NCBI GenBank assembly: GCA_963702495.1
Contig: CAVPDA010000016.1
Span: 118,646 to 182,645 of the forward strand
Direction of reading: 5' to 3'
Origin: CAVPDA01 sp963702495
GTDB lineage: Bacteria; Pseudomonadota; Gammaproteobacteria; Burkholderiales; Rhodocyclaceae
DNA: 64,000 nucleotides
A program made the translations under genes and the position numbers. How positions within the stretch are numbered: position 1 is the stretch's first letter; every line of letters starts with the position of its first letter. The notes below the pieces were generated by a model. That model saw nothing but the letters and a program-made list of their open reading frames with translations, searched no databases and was not told the origin of the DNA. Positions 52,131 to 59,528 of the stretch are shown here, one piece after another.

Positions 52131-52493
52131 ATGACTCTCGCGTTCAAAGCCCAGTCCGTCAGGTGCACCAATGCGATCGGTGGAGACATTCTGCAGGTAT
52201 GCTTTGACACCATGCCGGTGAGCTGTGATGAGGAGACGCGGGACACGTCATACGTTTTGATCAGCGCGAACTTCGAGTTTCCTGGTCCAGCAACGATAGA
52301 GTGGCACGATGGGACTGCTTACGATGGGGGAGGCGAAATGATGTCTCTGGTGTTGAGACGGGATGGGGTCTGGATGAAGCTAGATCGGGGTCTGGAGATT
52401 GCGGTGAGCTTCAGAATGGGCGATAGGCGGTTCGCCCAGTTGCGGGCATACTTGACCAGGATGCTCGATGAGGGCGTTCTTGCTGCCACGTGA
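52131..52493 (+). CDS. Uncharacterised cassette-type protein (120 aa)
   Basis: The frame MTLAFKAQSVRCTNAIGGDI, LQVCFDTMPVSCDEETRDTS, YVLISANFEFPGPATIEWHD, GVWMKLDRGLEIAVSFRMGD, LRAYLTRMLDEGVLAAT shows alternating strands and a C-terminal helix. It is a compact soluble domain without recognised family. It lies between two attC-like sites. Base composition is lower in GC than the SUF/rnf genes, fitting acquired DNA. Confidence 0.55.
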   Translation: MTLAFKAQSVRCTNAIGGDILQVCFDTMPVSCDEETRDTSYVLISANFEFPGPATIEWHDGTAYDGGGEMMSLVLRRDGVWMKLDRGLEIAVSFRMGDRRFAQLRAYLTRMLDEGVLAAT

Positions 52494-52498
52494 ATCCC

Positions 52499-52554
52499 GG
52501 AACAAGCGGATACGCCGAACCGCCGCACAGCGCTTACGGCGCTGAGCGTTGGGT
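52499..52554. other. attC-like recombination site 2
   Basis: CAGCGCTTACGGCGCTGAGCGTTGGGT ends in GTTGGGT (GTTRRRY) at 52548-52554 and contains the GCGC-TTACG-GCGC hairpin usual for attC; the R'' side (GGAACAAGCGG) is degenerate. A further GTTAAGC end occurs at 52624-52630, perhaps a third site. Confidence 0.4.
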
Positions 52555-52648
52555 ACACCGTAGGTTCAGCATGCTGGATTGGCTGCCAGCGCCCGTTTCC
52601 GGCGGCGGTCGGTGATCCGCAGCGTTAAGCTTCACAGAGGGCCCCTTC

Positions 52649-53044
52649 GTGCTTCATCCGAGTCAATTTCAAGTCAACGAAGCTTGGATCGCCTTCAAGT
52701 TGAACGATGCGCCCATCCAAACAGAGTCGGACGGGTCCTTCAACTTTATCGCCCTCATGGACGCAGCGAGTTGTTTTATCTTGAGTTCTGCACCTGTACC
52801 CACGAACGCGGCGGAACCTTCAAGGATGGAAGCCATGCGCCTGTTGAAAGAGGGGCAAGCGCACAAGCAACAGTTGCCCAAGACGGTCTTCATATCACGC
52901 GAACAACCAGCCGACTTTCTTGCTTTCGAGGCTGAACGACAGGGCATCACCGTAGTGCGCGTTCCAGAAGATCAGCTTCTGCTCTTCATCGGTGAAGCCA
53001 GAGAGGGCTTTAGAGAGCACTTCAGCGGTGGGGCGACGCAGTGA
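52649..53044 (+). CDS. Uncharacterised cassette-type protein (131 aa)
   Basis: A GTG start opens a frame reading FQVNEAWIAFKLNDAPIQTE, SDGSFNFIALMDAASCFILS, EAMRLLKEGQAHKQQLPKTV, FISREQPADFLAFEAERQGI, TVVRVPEDQLLLFIGEAREG. It appears complete. I recognise it only as similar to hypothetical proteins seen in gene-cassette settings; function unknown. It follows a GTTAAGC attC-like end by 18 bp and is followed directly by a strong hairpin. Confidence 0.6.
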   Translation: MLHPSQFQVNEAWIAFKLNDAPIQTESDGSFNFIALMDAASCFILSSAPVPTNAAEPSRMEAMRLLKEGQAHKQQLPKTVFISREQPADFLAFEAERQGITVVRVPEDQLLLFIGEAREGFREHFSGGATQ

Positions 53045-53062
53045 AGCCAACCCTCCCGCCCT

Positions 53063-53097
53063 CGGACGGCCGGCCAGCTTCGCTGTCCGGCCGTCCG
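53063..53097. other. GC-rich hairpin after the cassette gene (attC-like stem or terminator)
   Basis: CGGACGGCCGG (53063-53073) and CCGGCCGTCCG (53087-53097) are a perfect 11-bp inverted repeat with a 13-nt loop. AGCCAACCC upstream and GCTGAGC downstream look like attC arms whose GTTRRRY end is lost. No T-run follows. Confidence 0.45.
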
Positions 53098-53224
53098 CTG
53101 AGCAATGACGTCGCACTGCCACCGCTAGATGCGCTGAAGATCGCGAACCGGCTGAATCGCGGGGCGATGACTATCGCGTACCGGCTGACCGCTGTGCGAT
53201 CAATAGCTGCCAGCCACCGACTAA

Positions 53225-53318
53225 TGCAGAGGATTTTTAGCTTGTCGGCCGCGGCGCACGGCGCCCGAGGAGGGACACGTCGATGAGGCCGCGGTCGGCG
53301 GGCTAAAAATCCTCTGCA
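53225..53318. mobile_element. 94-bp MITE-like element with perfect 17-bp terminal inverted repeats
   Basis: TGCAGAGGATTTTTAGC (53225-53241) and its exact reverse complement (53302-53318) bound a GC-rich 60-bp core. There is no coding capacity. Flanks CTAA and CTATG leave the target duplication unclear. It lies between the cassette region and a dispersed repeat. Confidence 0.65.
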
Positions 53319-53386
53319 CTATGCATAGGGGTCGGTACCTGCCCGTGGTCGTAATCAAAGCAGTCATTCGAGAGGTCCAGACGGGC

Positions 53387-53452
53387 CAATGTCCGGTGAT
53401 GCGTGTAGAGCGGACAGAACTGACCACGAGGCGACTGTCGGCTATACTGGCC
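53387..53452. repeat. Dispersed repeat, copy 2 (partner at 35222-35284)
   Basis: Shares CAATGTCCGGT, GTAGAGCGG, GAACTGACCACGAGG and CTGTCGGCT with the 35.2-kb copy. It ends about 60 bp before the ISL3 insertion. Confidence 0.5.
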
Positions 53453-53517
53453 GATGAGTCGAAATACGCTGGGGGTTTGCGAGCGTCAGGTCTACCACAC
53501 ATAGCCGTCCTTCATGA

Positions 53518-54907
53518 GGCTCTTCAACGCTTTCCTACGGTGATCTTCCCGGATAACCTGGGGAAGAGCATGGAAGGCGTGTCCGGGGTGTTGGTTTGAT
53601 AGATTTTGAGCTTCAAGTATTCGGTGTCGCGGAAGCCTCGGGCACGTCGGCGCAGGAGAGCAATGCTGACGTTGCCGGCTTCCAAGCGCGCGGTGCTGAT
53701 GGGGTGTTGCGCCCAAGCGCATATGCCGGTTTGGTGGGAGCGCAGCGTCTTGACGAACTTCGAGAGGCCCGTGATCTTTGCCGCCTCAGCCATGCCGCAC
53801 CAATCGAGGAGGCGGATCGTCATGTCGGCCGGCGTGGCAGGCTGACGCCAGAGTGCCTGCAACTGTTCCTTCAGCGTGTAGATCTTGTTGAGGGGCTCGT
53901 TCTGCTCCAGCAGCTTGTCAAGCCGCTCCTGGTCGGAGCTCTTGAGATTGTCACGATTGCCCAGCAGCAGGTAGAGGCTGCCCTTGAGGGCTTGCTCGCC
54001 GGTCAGGTCGCCCAAGGTCTTGGCCGATTTGAACTCGGCCCGGCGACAATCGCGGATCACCGTCGAGAACATTTGCATGATGTGAAATCGGTCGAATACG
54101 ATCGCTGCGCTCGGCAAGCTCGTCATCGTCGCGCAGATGTAGGCGGCCCCCATGTCCATGGCTACTGCCTCAATGCCAGCGGCACACTCCTTGGTCAAGG
54201 CATCGAAGAACTCGCTCAGCACCGCGGCGGTGCGGCCCTCCTTGATCCACAGGATGCGTCCGCAGTGAGCGCCCGGCGAGAGGTCATAGACCAGCGTCAG
54301 GTAGTCCTGTCCCTTGGCGCGCGCCACCTCGTCAACGCCAAGATAGCGAATCCCCGCCAGCGTTTGCGGCGCCACCGGCTTGATCGTTTCGGCCAGATAG
54401 TCCTTGTCGATCGACTTGACCGTATTCCAGCGCAGCCCCGTGTGGCGAGCCACTGCCGAGATCGACATATGGCGGCAAAGACCGGAAATCAGCAGTGCGT
54501 AGCGCTTGGTGACTCGCCTCGTCGGATCGACAAACGGCAACTGCTCAACGCGCACCACCGACGGGCTGATAAATACCTCGGCATACTCGATCTCAACTTC
54601 GCATGCCTGCCCCATGAGCGGCAGATCACTCACCCAGCGCCGCTTGATCCGATGAACCCCTCCGCATCGGCCTATCCCGGCAGCAATCGGCGTTACCCGT
54701 CGATCACGCCGACAAGAAATGCGCACAATCCCGCACTCTGCGTCGTGCTCAACCTGCTCGATTACCTGCCCCTGATACCCCATAATCCCCACCGGGATGG
54801 TTGCTCCCATATCGCGCTCCTACCTGTGTCCTCAGAGAACTCAGGTGGATACACGGTTTCCGGGATGTCAGCCATCCCCTTCTTCCGTAGAGAAGCGTTG
54901 AAGAGCC
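53518..54907 (-). mobile_element. Complete ISL3-family insertion sequence (1390 bp)
   Basis: The ends are GGCTCTTCAACGCTTTCCTA (left, from 53518) and, inverted, GGCTCTTCAACGCTTCTCTA (right, ending 54907). The 8-bp direct repeat CTTCATGA lies outside both ends (53510-53517 and 54908-54915), the ISL3-type target duplication. It contains one intact transposase gene. The unbroken ends and exact duplication suggest recent insertion. Confidence 0.93.
53524..54810 (-). CDS. ISL3-family transposase (428 aa)
   Basis: N-terminal zinc-binding/HTH part (CGIVRISCRRDRRVTP; RYALLISGLCRHMSISAVAR) is followed by the DDE domain: IRYLGVDEVARAKGQDYLTL, VAMDMGAAYICATMTSLPSA, IVFDRFHIMQMFSTVIRDCR, and the late segment LLRRRARGFRDTEYLKLKIY. 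The conserved DE...D...E acidic residues are recognisable. AGGAGCGCGAT precedes the ATG. Intact length, probably functional. Confidence 0.95.
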   Translation of the reverse strand: MGATIPVGIMGYQGQVIEQVEHDAECGIVRISCRRDRRVTPIAAGIGRCGGVHRIKRRWVSDLPLMGQACEVEIEYAEVFISPSVVRVEQLPFVDPTRRVTKRYALLISGLCRHMSISAVARHTGLRWNTVKSIDKDYLAETIKPVAPQTLAGIRYLGVDEVARAKGQDYLTLVYDLSPGAHCGRILWIKEGRTAAVLSEFFDALTKECAAGIEAVAMDMGAAYICATMTSLPSAAIVFDRFHIMQMFSTVIRDCRRAEFKSAKTLGDLTGEQALKGSLYLLLGNRDNLKSSDQERLDKLLEQNEPLNKIYTLKEQLQALWRQPATPADMTIRLLDWCGMAEAAKITGLSKFVKTLRSHQTGICAWAQHPISTARLEAGNVSIALLRRRARGFRDTEYLKLKIYQTNTPDTPSMLFPRLSGKITVGKR

Positions 54908-54920
54908 CTTCATGACCTCG

Positions 54921-55667
54921 CTACCCGAACGGCAACCGCGGGGCGGTTTCTACTGCTGGGACCGCTACGTTGTCTGCCTGATTTGAATGGTGCTCGGTAC
55001 GGTCGGCCGGGTACGTTGCGACGTCATGACTTTCGATCACCGAGCCTTCGCGCCCGATTGGGAGCCCTGCTGCTTGCGGCCAAAGTCCTGGAGTAGAATC
55101 GCAGCTCGATATGCGCCATTGGTCACACCGCTCCCCAGCGCTCAGGAGTACCCGCAACATGATTCGCCCGGTCTCTTTCTTCCGGCCTTTGACTTTGGCG
55201 AGTTCGGACCGGAACTGGAGCAGCTCTTCCCGCGACAGGCTTCCGACATCGCGCTGCCCGAACGCGGGCTCCAGGTGCTTGCGCACGATGTCGCGCACGG
55301 TGCGCTGGTAGGAGCGCCGCCACGCCACCGCGCTCTCCTGCTGCCAAGTCTCGGCGAACTGGCGGAAGCTCGGGCGGGCGGCTGCCGGCAGCGGGGCAAC
55401 CGCGGCCGCGATGGGCGCGGCAGGCGCCGGAGTCGGCGCGAGCGCGGCGCCGCCGAAGCGGGCCGCGAGCTTGCTCCCCGGGAAGAAGCGCGCGTATTCG
55501 AAGCTTCCCAGCTTGATCTCGAGTTCGATCCGGTCGAGGATCTTTTGCAGCTTCTTGCGGTTGGCCGGGCTGTCTTCCAGGGCGGTATGCTCACGGCACC
55601 GGTAGTTCCGATACCGGAAGTCCAGAACCAGATTCCCCGTTTCCTTTCTGACGTTGATGCTACCCAT
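54921..55667 (-). pseudogene. Phage-type tyrosine integrase, C-terminally truncated
   Basis: The frame begins MGSINVRKETGNLVLDFRYR, NYRCREHTALEDSPANRKKL, an arm-DNA-binding (DUF3596-type) domain, then a core-binding domain (FRQFAETWQQESAVAWRRSY, RTVRDIVRKHLEPAFGQRDV, LSREELLQFRSELAKVKG). Homology ends near 55180 and the remaining codons (LLSAGERCDQWRISSCDSTP...) are unrelated. The catalytic R-H-R-Y domain is absent, so it cannot recombine. The ISL3 element sits just beyond the end. Confidence 0.8.
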
Positions 55668-55899
55668 GGCACACGGCTCCGTTGGCCATGGGCACGCTCA
55701 GCGCGTTGTCGGCCGAAGCGATCACCATGTCGCTCTCGATGCGCTCCCAGACGAACAGGATCTTGCGACCGCCGAACGGACGGATGTAGTGGACCCCTTC
55801 GAGCAGGACCGAGTCCTTCAGCCTTTCGCGGATGGTGCGGACGTCGTACTTGATGCGGGCCGACAGTTCGTCCGTCGTGAGGTAGGTATTCGTTGCCAT
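55660..55899 (-). CDS. Excisionase-like helix-turn-helix protein (79 aa)
   Basis: MATNTYLTTDELSARIKYDV, RTIRERLKDSVLLEGVHYIR, PFGGRKILFVWERIE is a small winged-helix protein of the AlpA/excisionase type. It overlaps the integrase start by 8 bp, the usual xis-int arrangement. Divergent from the Xre gene across a palindrome-bearing region. Role: directionality factor, inferred. Confidence 0.7.
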   Translation of the reverse strand: MATNTYLTTDELSARIKYDVRTIRERLKDSVLLEGVHYIRPFGGRKILFVWERIESDMVIASADNALSVPMANGAVCHG

Positions 55900-55963
55900 A
55901 GCATGATCTCCTTGATTACATTAGAGTACCCTAGAAGGTCACATCGATCCCCGAACGTCCTTT

Positions 55964-56030
55964 ATGATCTTCTGAAGATCATTATAACGCAATAAAGATC
56001 TTATGCAAGCGATTGTGATCTTCTATAGAT
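55964..56030. promoter_or_regulatory. Palindromic operators between the excisionase-like and Xre genes
   Basis: ATGATCTTCTGAAGATCAT (55964-55982) is a perfect 19-bp palindrome. A second, imperfect copy TGTGATCTTCTATAGAT lies at 56014-56030, and a further GATCTT half-site at about 55997. The region is strongly AT-rich. This is the classic layout for a divergent promoter controlled by the adjacent Xre-type repressor. Confidence 0.65.
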
Positions 56031-56054
56031 TGTTTTGTTCTTTTAGAGACCATC

Positions 56055-56261
56055 ATGATTAAGTGCCACCTATCTCGGATCATGGGCGAGAGGAAACTCA
56101 AGATCAGCGACCTGTCGCGCGAGACCGGAGTGAACCGCGGCACTCTGACACGCCTGTATCACGAGACGGCCGAGCGAATCGAGTTGGACGTCATGAATAC
56201 GCTCTGCCAGTACTTTGGCTGCCGCGTGGCGGATCTGTTCGAGTACGTTTCAGAACGGTGA
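56055..56261 (+). CDS. Xre/Cro-CI family repressor (68 aa)
   Basis: A minimal HTH_26-type protein: KCHLSRIMGERKLKISDLSR, ETGVNRGTLTRLYHETAERI, ELDVMNTLCQYFGCRVADLF. This is the YozG-like single-domain Xre form, without effector domain. It is divergent from the excisionase-like gene and preceded by palindromes, so it likely controls the element's int/xis genes. Confidence 0.88.
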   Translation: MIKCHLSRIMGERKLKISDLSRETGVNRGTLTRLYHETAERIELDVMNTLCQYFGCRVADLFEYVSER

Positions 56262-56930
56262 CCGGTCGGGATAGAAATGCAGCGCGCGCGGCATTAGGCA
56301 AAGGCTTGGCTGTTTCGGCGTTTCCGCGGTACGTGCCCGTTTAGCCCTTCCCATCGCTCGCGTTTCCGCAAGCCCCCCTACGATCCCGGACGGCGGGATT
56401 TCCCCGGTCCGGTTCTGACCTTGGCCTTTCATCTGTGGCCTTCCCGAACGCCGCGATGTTTAAGTGCTGGCGCACATACACCCCGCCTACGCTTGGTTTG
56501 CGCACAAACTCGTCCCAACTTCGAGGGTCGGCTTATCCCGGCTCAGAGTCCGGGGACCACCCTGGAACCGCCAAGTGCCCAGAGCCCCTTTGCCCCCATG
56601 TCGGTGTTACCGCCTTTGGGGAAAGACGTCTAGCGTCTCCTCGAAGGGCGTTACCCCTCCTTCATCGCTCTTACGGGCTCATGCGCCAAACCACTGCCCT
56701 CCGTCCGCCTCCGGTTTCCCTCGTACGTCCGGTCGTTGCAGGTTGCTGCCAGCCCCTGCTGGGCAATGGTCCTTCCCGACGTTATCTCTGCCAATCTTTC
56801 CTCACGTGCTCGGACCCCTACCCCGGCTGCCTCCGAGGTGCATTCGCTCGTTTCTTCCCTCAGAGCTTTGGCCTTCCCCGATTGAGCAACGGGTCGGCGC
56901 AACGCAAGTAATCCCAACAGCTATTTCAGT
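56262..56930 (-). other. Candidate structured non-coding region (possible retro-element or RNA relic)
   Basis: No convincing gene in about 670 bp. On the minus strand it is rich in paired GC segments (for example GGGCTCTGGGCACTTGGCGG, GTCCCCGGACTCTGAGCCGG, then GTGCGCCAGCACTTAAAC near 56460-56480) and short frames that look like translations of structured RNA. GTGCG at that point resembles a group II intron 5' end, but no reverse transcriptase or domain V is visible. Identity is unproven. Confidence 0.3.
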
Positions 56931-57366
56931 TGGGGGCCATTTACGGGGCTGCAGTCAGTCCATCATGTTCGGGCCCGTGAGTTTGCTCGCCTCCCAGATA
57001 GCTCCCACCCACACGCCGCAATGCTCCGCGTCGCGGGCGGCAGAGACTTTTACGACCACGCCTATCACGGTTGGTTACCTTCCCCGTGCAGTGGTTATGC
57101 TAGCTGACCAAATCCGAGCAATTGTCAGCAAGTGGACTTTCACCACTCTAGATTGGCAGCCTTGTCGGCTGCTCCGCTCAATTGCCGGCCACACGGCGTC
57201 TCGTCAGCGACTCGAAACTTCGCAAAGTGGCTGTGCTGAGTCCATGGGCACGACGCCCGAAGGTCGAAATCCACCCTGCCAAGAATTCGTGCCCAAAATC
57301 GTGGGCACGGAATGGGCACTGTTTGGGCACGGGGTGGGCACGAACGGATTTTCCAGGACAAATGAA
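56931..57366. other. Intergenic stretch, no gene recognised
   Basis: About 435 bp left of the first tRNA-Met-derived repeat. No recognisable gene or RNA. Confidence 0.35.
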
Positions 57367-57402
57367 TAAGGCCAAACGCAGCTAAGTGTTTTGCCTTATT
57401 GA
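57367..57402 (-). terminator. Hairpin downstream of the first tRNA-Met 3' repeat
   Basis: AATAAGGC and GCCTTATT form an inverted repeat just past the tRNA-derived segment (minus strand), positioned as a tRNA terminator. T-rich sequence follows (CATTTGT). Confidence 0.5.
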
Positions 57403-57410
57403 GGAATTCG

Positions 57411-57455
57411 TGGTTGCGGGGGAAGGATTTGAACCTTCGACCTTCGGGTTATGAG
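57411..57455 (-). other. Attachment-site repeat 1: 3' half of tRNA-Met(CAT)
   Basis: The minus strand reads CTCATAACCCGAAGG through to CCCCCGCAACCA: the anticodon loop with CAT, variable loop, T-arm and acceptor end with CCA of a tRNA-Met gene. The 5' half is absent. The same 45 bp recur exactly at 60199-60243. Integrases commonly use this part of a tRNA gene as attB. Confidence 0.88.
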
Positions 57456-57839
57456 GCAGGATCGTCCCTCCGCAGGATGTTTATTATCAGATACTTGCAA
57501 CGCTTGCCACGCGCCATGCCAGTCAATCCAAGGCACAATCGTGTCACACTCAAGCTGCGTCAGGCACCGGTCATCAAGCGCGCCAGCAGCGCAGTCGAAA
57601 GCAGTCGCCATATCGACTCGGCGACCGTGCCCTCGCTTCCGCGCGCCGAGACGATGCATGGCGACTCAGGGTTCGACCACCACAACGGTACGCCCTTGGG
57701 TCGCGAACTGCCGCTGGAGTTGATGAGGAAGCCCGCCTGGAACCAAGCGCCCGTGCTTCCTACGAAACGGCCCCCTGACGAACCGCAGAAAAGCCTTGCA
57801 AACCGTTGTCACATCTGACAACATGCACGAAGGTAAGCG
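57456..57839. other. Left end of the small island, no gene recognised
   Basis: About 380 bp between attachment repeat 1 and the toxin gene. No recognisable coding sequence; the toxin-antitoxin promoter should be near its end (GAAGGTAAGCG before 57840). Confidence 0.35.
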
Positions 57840-58187
57840 ATGACAAGAACCACTCGGCCAGTCTCGTGGATTGCTGCCGCGCGCAAGGACTTTGAGAAGT
57901 TTCCCGAGGGCGCCCGCAGCATTTGCCTGAACGCCCTGACCATCGCGGCGGAAGGCAGCAAGGCGGATATCGCCAAGCCGCTGAAAGGGCTCGGCTCCGG
58001 GGTATTCGAGATTGCACTCCCTTACCGGGGCAATGCCTTCCGCGTGGTGTATGCGGTGCAGATCGGGGAGGACATCTGGGTCGTCCACGCCTTCCAGAAG
58101 AAATCGACCCAGGGCATCAAGACGCCGAAACGCGAGATCGACTTGGTGCAGGAACGACTGAAGCGACTGAAGGAGATGCTGGGATGA
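57840..58187 (+). CDS. RelE/HigB-type (Gp49-like) toxin (115 aa)
   Basis: PVSWIAAARKDFEKFPEGAR, KPLKGLGSGVFEIALPYRGN, AFRVVYAVQIGEDIWVVHAF, QKKSTQGIKTPKREIDLVQE is the phage-derived Gp49/HigB-like fold; R in FRVVY and the KKSTQGIKTP segment are typical. It probably cleaves mRNA at the ribosome. It overlaps the antitoxin gene by ATGA; toxin-first order is normal for HigBA. Confidence 0.9.
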   Translation: MTRTTRPVSWIAAARKDFEKFPEGARSICLNALTIAAEGSKADIAKPLKGLGSGVFEIALPYRGNAFRVVYAVQIGEDIWVVHAFQKKSTQGIKTPKREIDLVQERLKRLKEMLG

Positions 58188-58516
58188 ACGACGAACCGAT
58201 GGAACTGATCCGCGGCAGCGGCAATGTGTTCGCCGATATGGGACAGGCGAACGCCGATGCCCACCAGCTCAAGGCGCTGCTCGCCGCCGAAATCATCAAG
58301 GCCGTGGACGCCGATGGCCTTTCGGTGCGCAAGGCGCATGCGCGCACCGGCGTTGCGGCGGCGGACTTCTCCCGCATCCGCAATGGCGATCTCAGCCGCT
58401 TCACCATCGACCGCCTGATCAACACCCTCGGCAAGCTCGATCAGCGGGTCGATGTGCAGGTGACGGTGCGCAGGCGCGAAGCCACTGACGGAACTGAAGT
58501 CCAGCCCGGGCTGTAG
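58184..58516 (+). CDS. HigA-like Xre antitoxin (110 aa)
   Basis: NVFADMGQANADAHQLKALL, AAEIIKAVDADGLSVRKAHA, RTGVAAADFSRIRNGDLSRF, TIDRLINTLGKLDQRVDVQV is the HTH_37/Xre antitoxin paired with Gp49-type toxins. It starts at ATG 58184 inside the toxin stop. Expected to neutralise the toxin and repress the operon. Confidence 0.9.
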   Translation: MNDEPMELIRGSGNVFADMGQANADAHQLKALLAAEIIKAVDADGLSVRKAHARTGVAAADFSRIRNGDLSRFTIDRLINTLGKLDQRVDVQVTVRRREATDGTEVQPGL

Positions 58517-58522
58517 CACCAA

Positions 58523-58689
58523 TGCTGGTCGGCTACGCCCGCGTATTGACCGAGAAACAGACCTCCACCCTGCAGTTCGATGCCCTCAAGGCTACGGGCT
58601 GCGAACGCACTGTCGAGAACAACGCGATTTCCGTTGCGGTACATGCACGCGCCGGGCTTGATGAGGCCCTCACCTCGCTCCATGACTAG
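58523..58689 (+). pseudogene. Serine resolvase/invertase N-terminal fragment
   Basis: MLVGYARVLTEKQTSTLQFD, ALKATGCERTVENN and GLDEALTSLHD followed by a stop match the N-terminus of Tn3-type resolvases (GYARVST...LQ.DAL..AGCE). The catalytic Ser position reads Leu (ARVLTEKQ instead of ARVSTxxQ), and the frame ends at 58689. A dead fragment. Confidence 0.75.
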
Positions 58690-59030
58690 GATGTGCTGGT
58701 GGTATGACGCGGTCACGCCTCCCCACCTCCGGAAACTGCCTGCCCGCCCATGGTTCCAGCCGCCGGGCGCAACCCGCTCTCGGGTAAGGCCAAGTTACGC
58801 CGCTGTTGGTGGCCTCTAGTCCAGACACAATGAGTATGCTGCGCTGGGACTTGGCCGACACGGTCGCGCACTTCCGCCAACAGACCTGGCTCGGACACTG
58901 ACGACTGGACGGGCATCCGGGCGCAAATAATGCAAGAGCCAAATGCCTTGGGAATGGCTAGGTGCGGTCATGCCCGGATCTCGGCCAATTGACTGAAGAA
59001 TGGCAAGAACGCTTGCATTCCACTGCTAAA
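58690..59030. other. Intergenic stretch in the island
   Basis: About 340 bp. A short frame MSMLRWDLADTVAHFRQQTW (58830-58901) is seen without recognised family. Otherwise nothing. Confidence 0.35.
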
Positions 59031-59528
59031 TCACTCCCCGATATCTGCAAGGACCGCATCAATCACATTCGGGCCGATGAAATAGCCAGCCGAGGCAAGG
59101 CGGTCGAGCAGCGGTCTTGCCAATGGTATCAAGCCACGAAGTTTCGCCATGCCAATGATCGCCGCAGTGCCAACGGTAGGCAGGCCACATGCCCGCGCTT
59201 CCGCTCGTCCGGCTCGATCGTCAATGACCAATAGCGCGCCAACAATTCGCAGCGCTGCAGCGATAGCGCTGCGTTCTCCCGCGTCAATGGCAGGGTTGCT
59301 GGGCTGCCAATCGGACGAAGCTGGAGCAAGAACCTCAAGCCACCCCTGATCGAGGGCGGCATGGATGTCCGACTTCCCTGGATAGTCACCGGGCGGAAGG
59401 ACTTCCCCGCGGACTTCCTCGGTCACAGCCACCCGAGAAAACAAAGCCTGAAGCAGACCCAGCGCGCAGATCCGCGACAGCGCGATGAGCGGACCGGCGT
59501 CGGCAACTACGATCGGGTGTCGAGCCAT
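59031..59528 (-). CDS. DUF3368 PIN-like toxin (165 aa)
   Basis: A PIN-fold DUF3368 protein: HPIVVADAGPLIALSRICAL, FSRVAVTEEVRGEVLPPGDY, AIDAGERSAIAAALRIVGAL, LVIDDRAGRAEARACGLPTV and GTAAIIGMAKLRGLIP. The acidic residues D (VADAG), E (AGERSA), D (IDDRAG) are the expected metal-binding set of a PIN ribonuclease. It overlaps the end of the antitoxin gene by 22 bp. Confidence 0.88.
   Translation of the reverse strand: MARHPIVVADAGPLIALSRICALGLLQALFSRVAVTEEVRGEVLPPGDYPGKSDIHAALDQGWLEVLAPASSDWQPSNPAIDAGERSAIAAALRIVGALLVIDDRAGRAEARACGLPTVGTAAIIGMAKLRGLIPLARPLLDRLASAGYFIGPNVIDAVLADIGE

Noticed and set aside
56435..56911. 158-codon plus-strand frame in the structured region
   Set aside because: Composition (Pro/Ser/Arg/Cys-rich) and lack of a ribosome site or domains suggest a translation of non-coding GC-rich DNA.
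57411..57480. Complete tRNA-Met gene
   Set aside because: Only the 3' half from the anticodon loop is present; the D-arm and 5' acceptor strand are missing, so this is an attachment-site copy.
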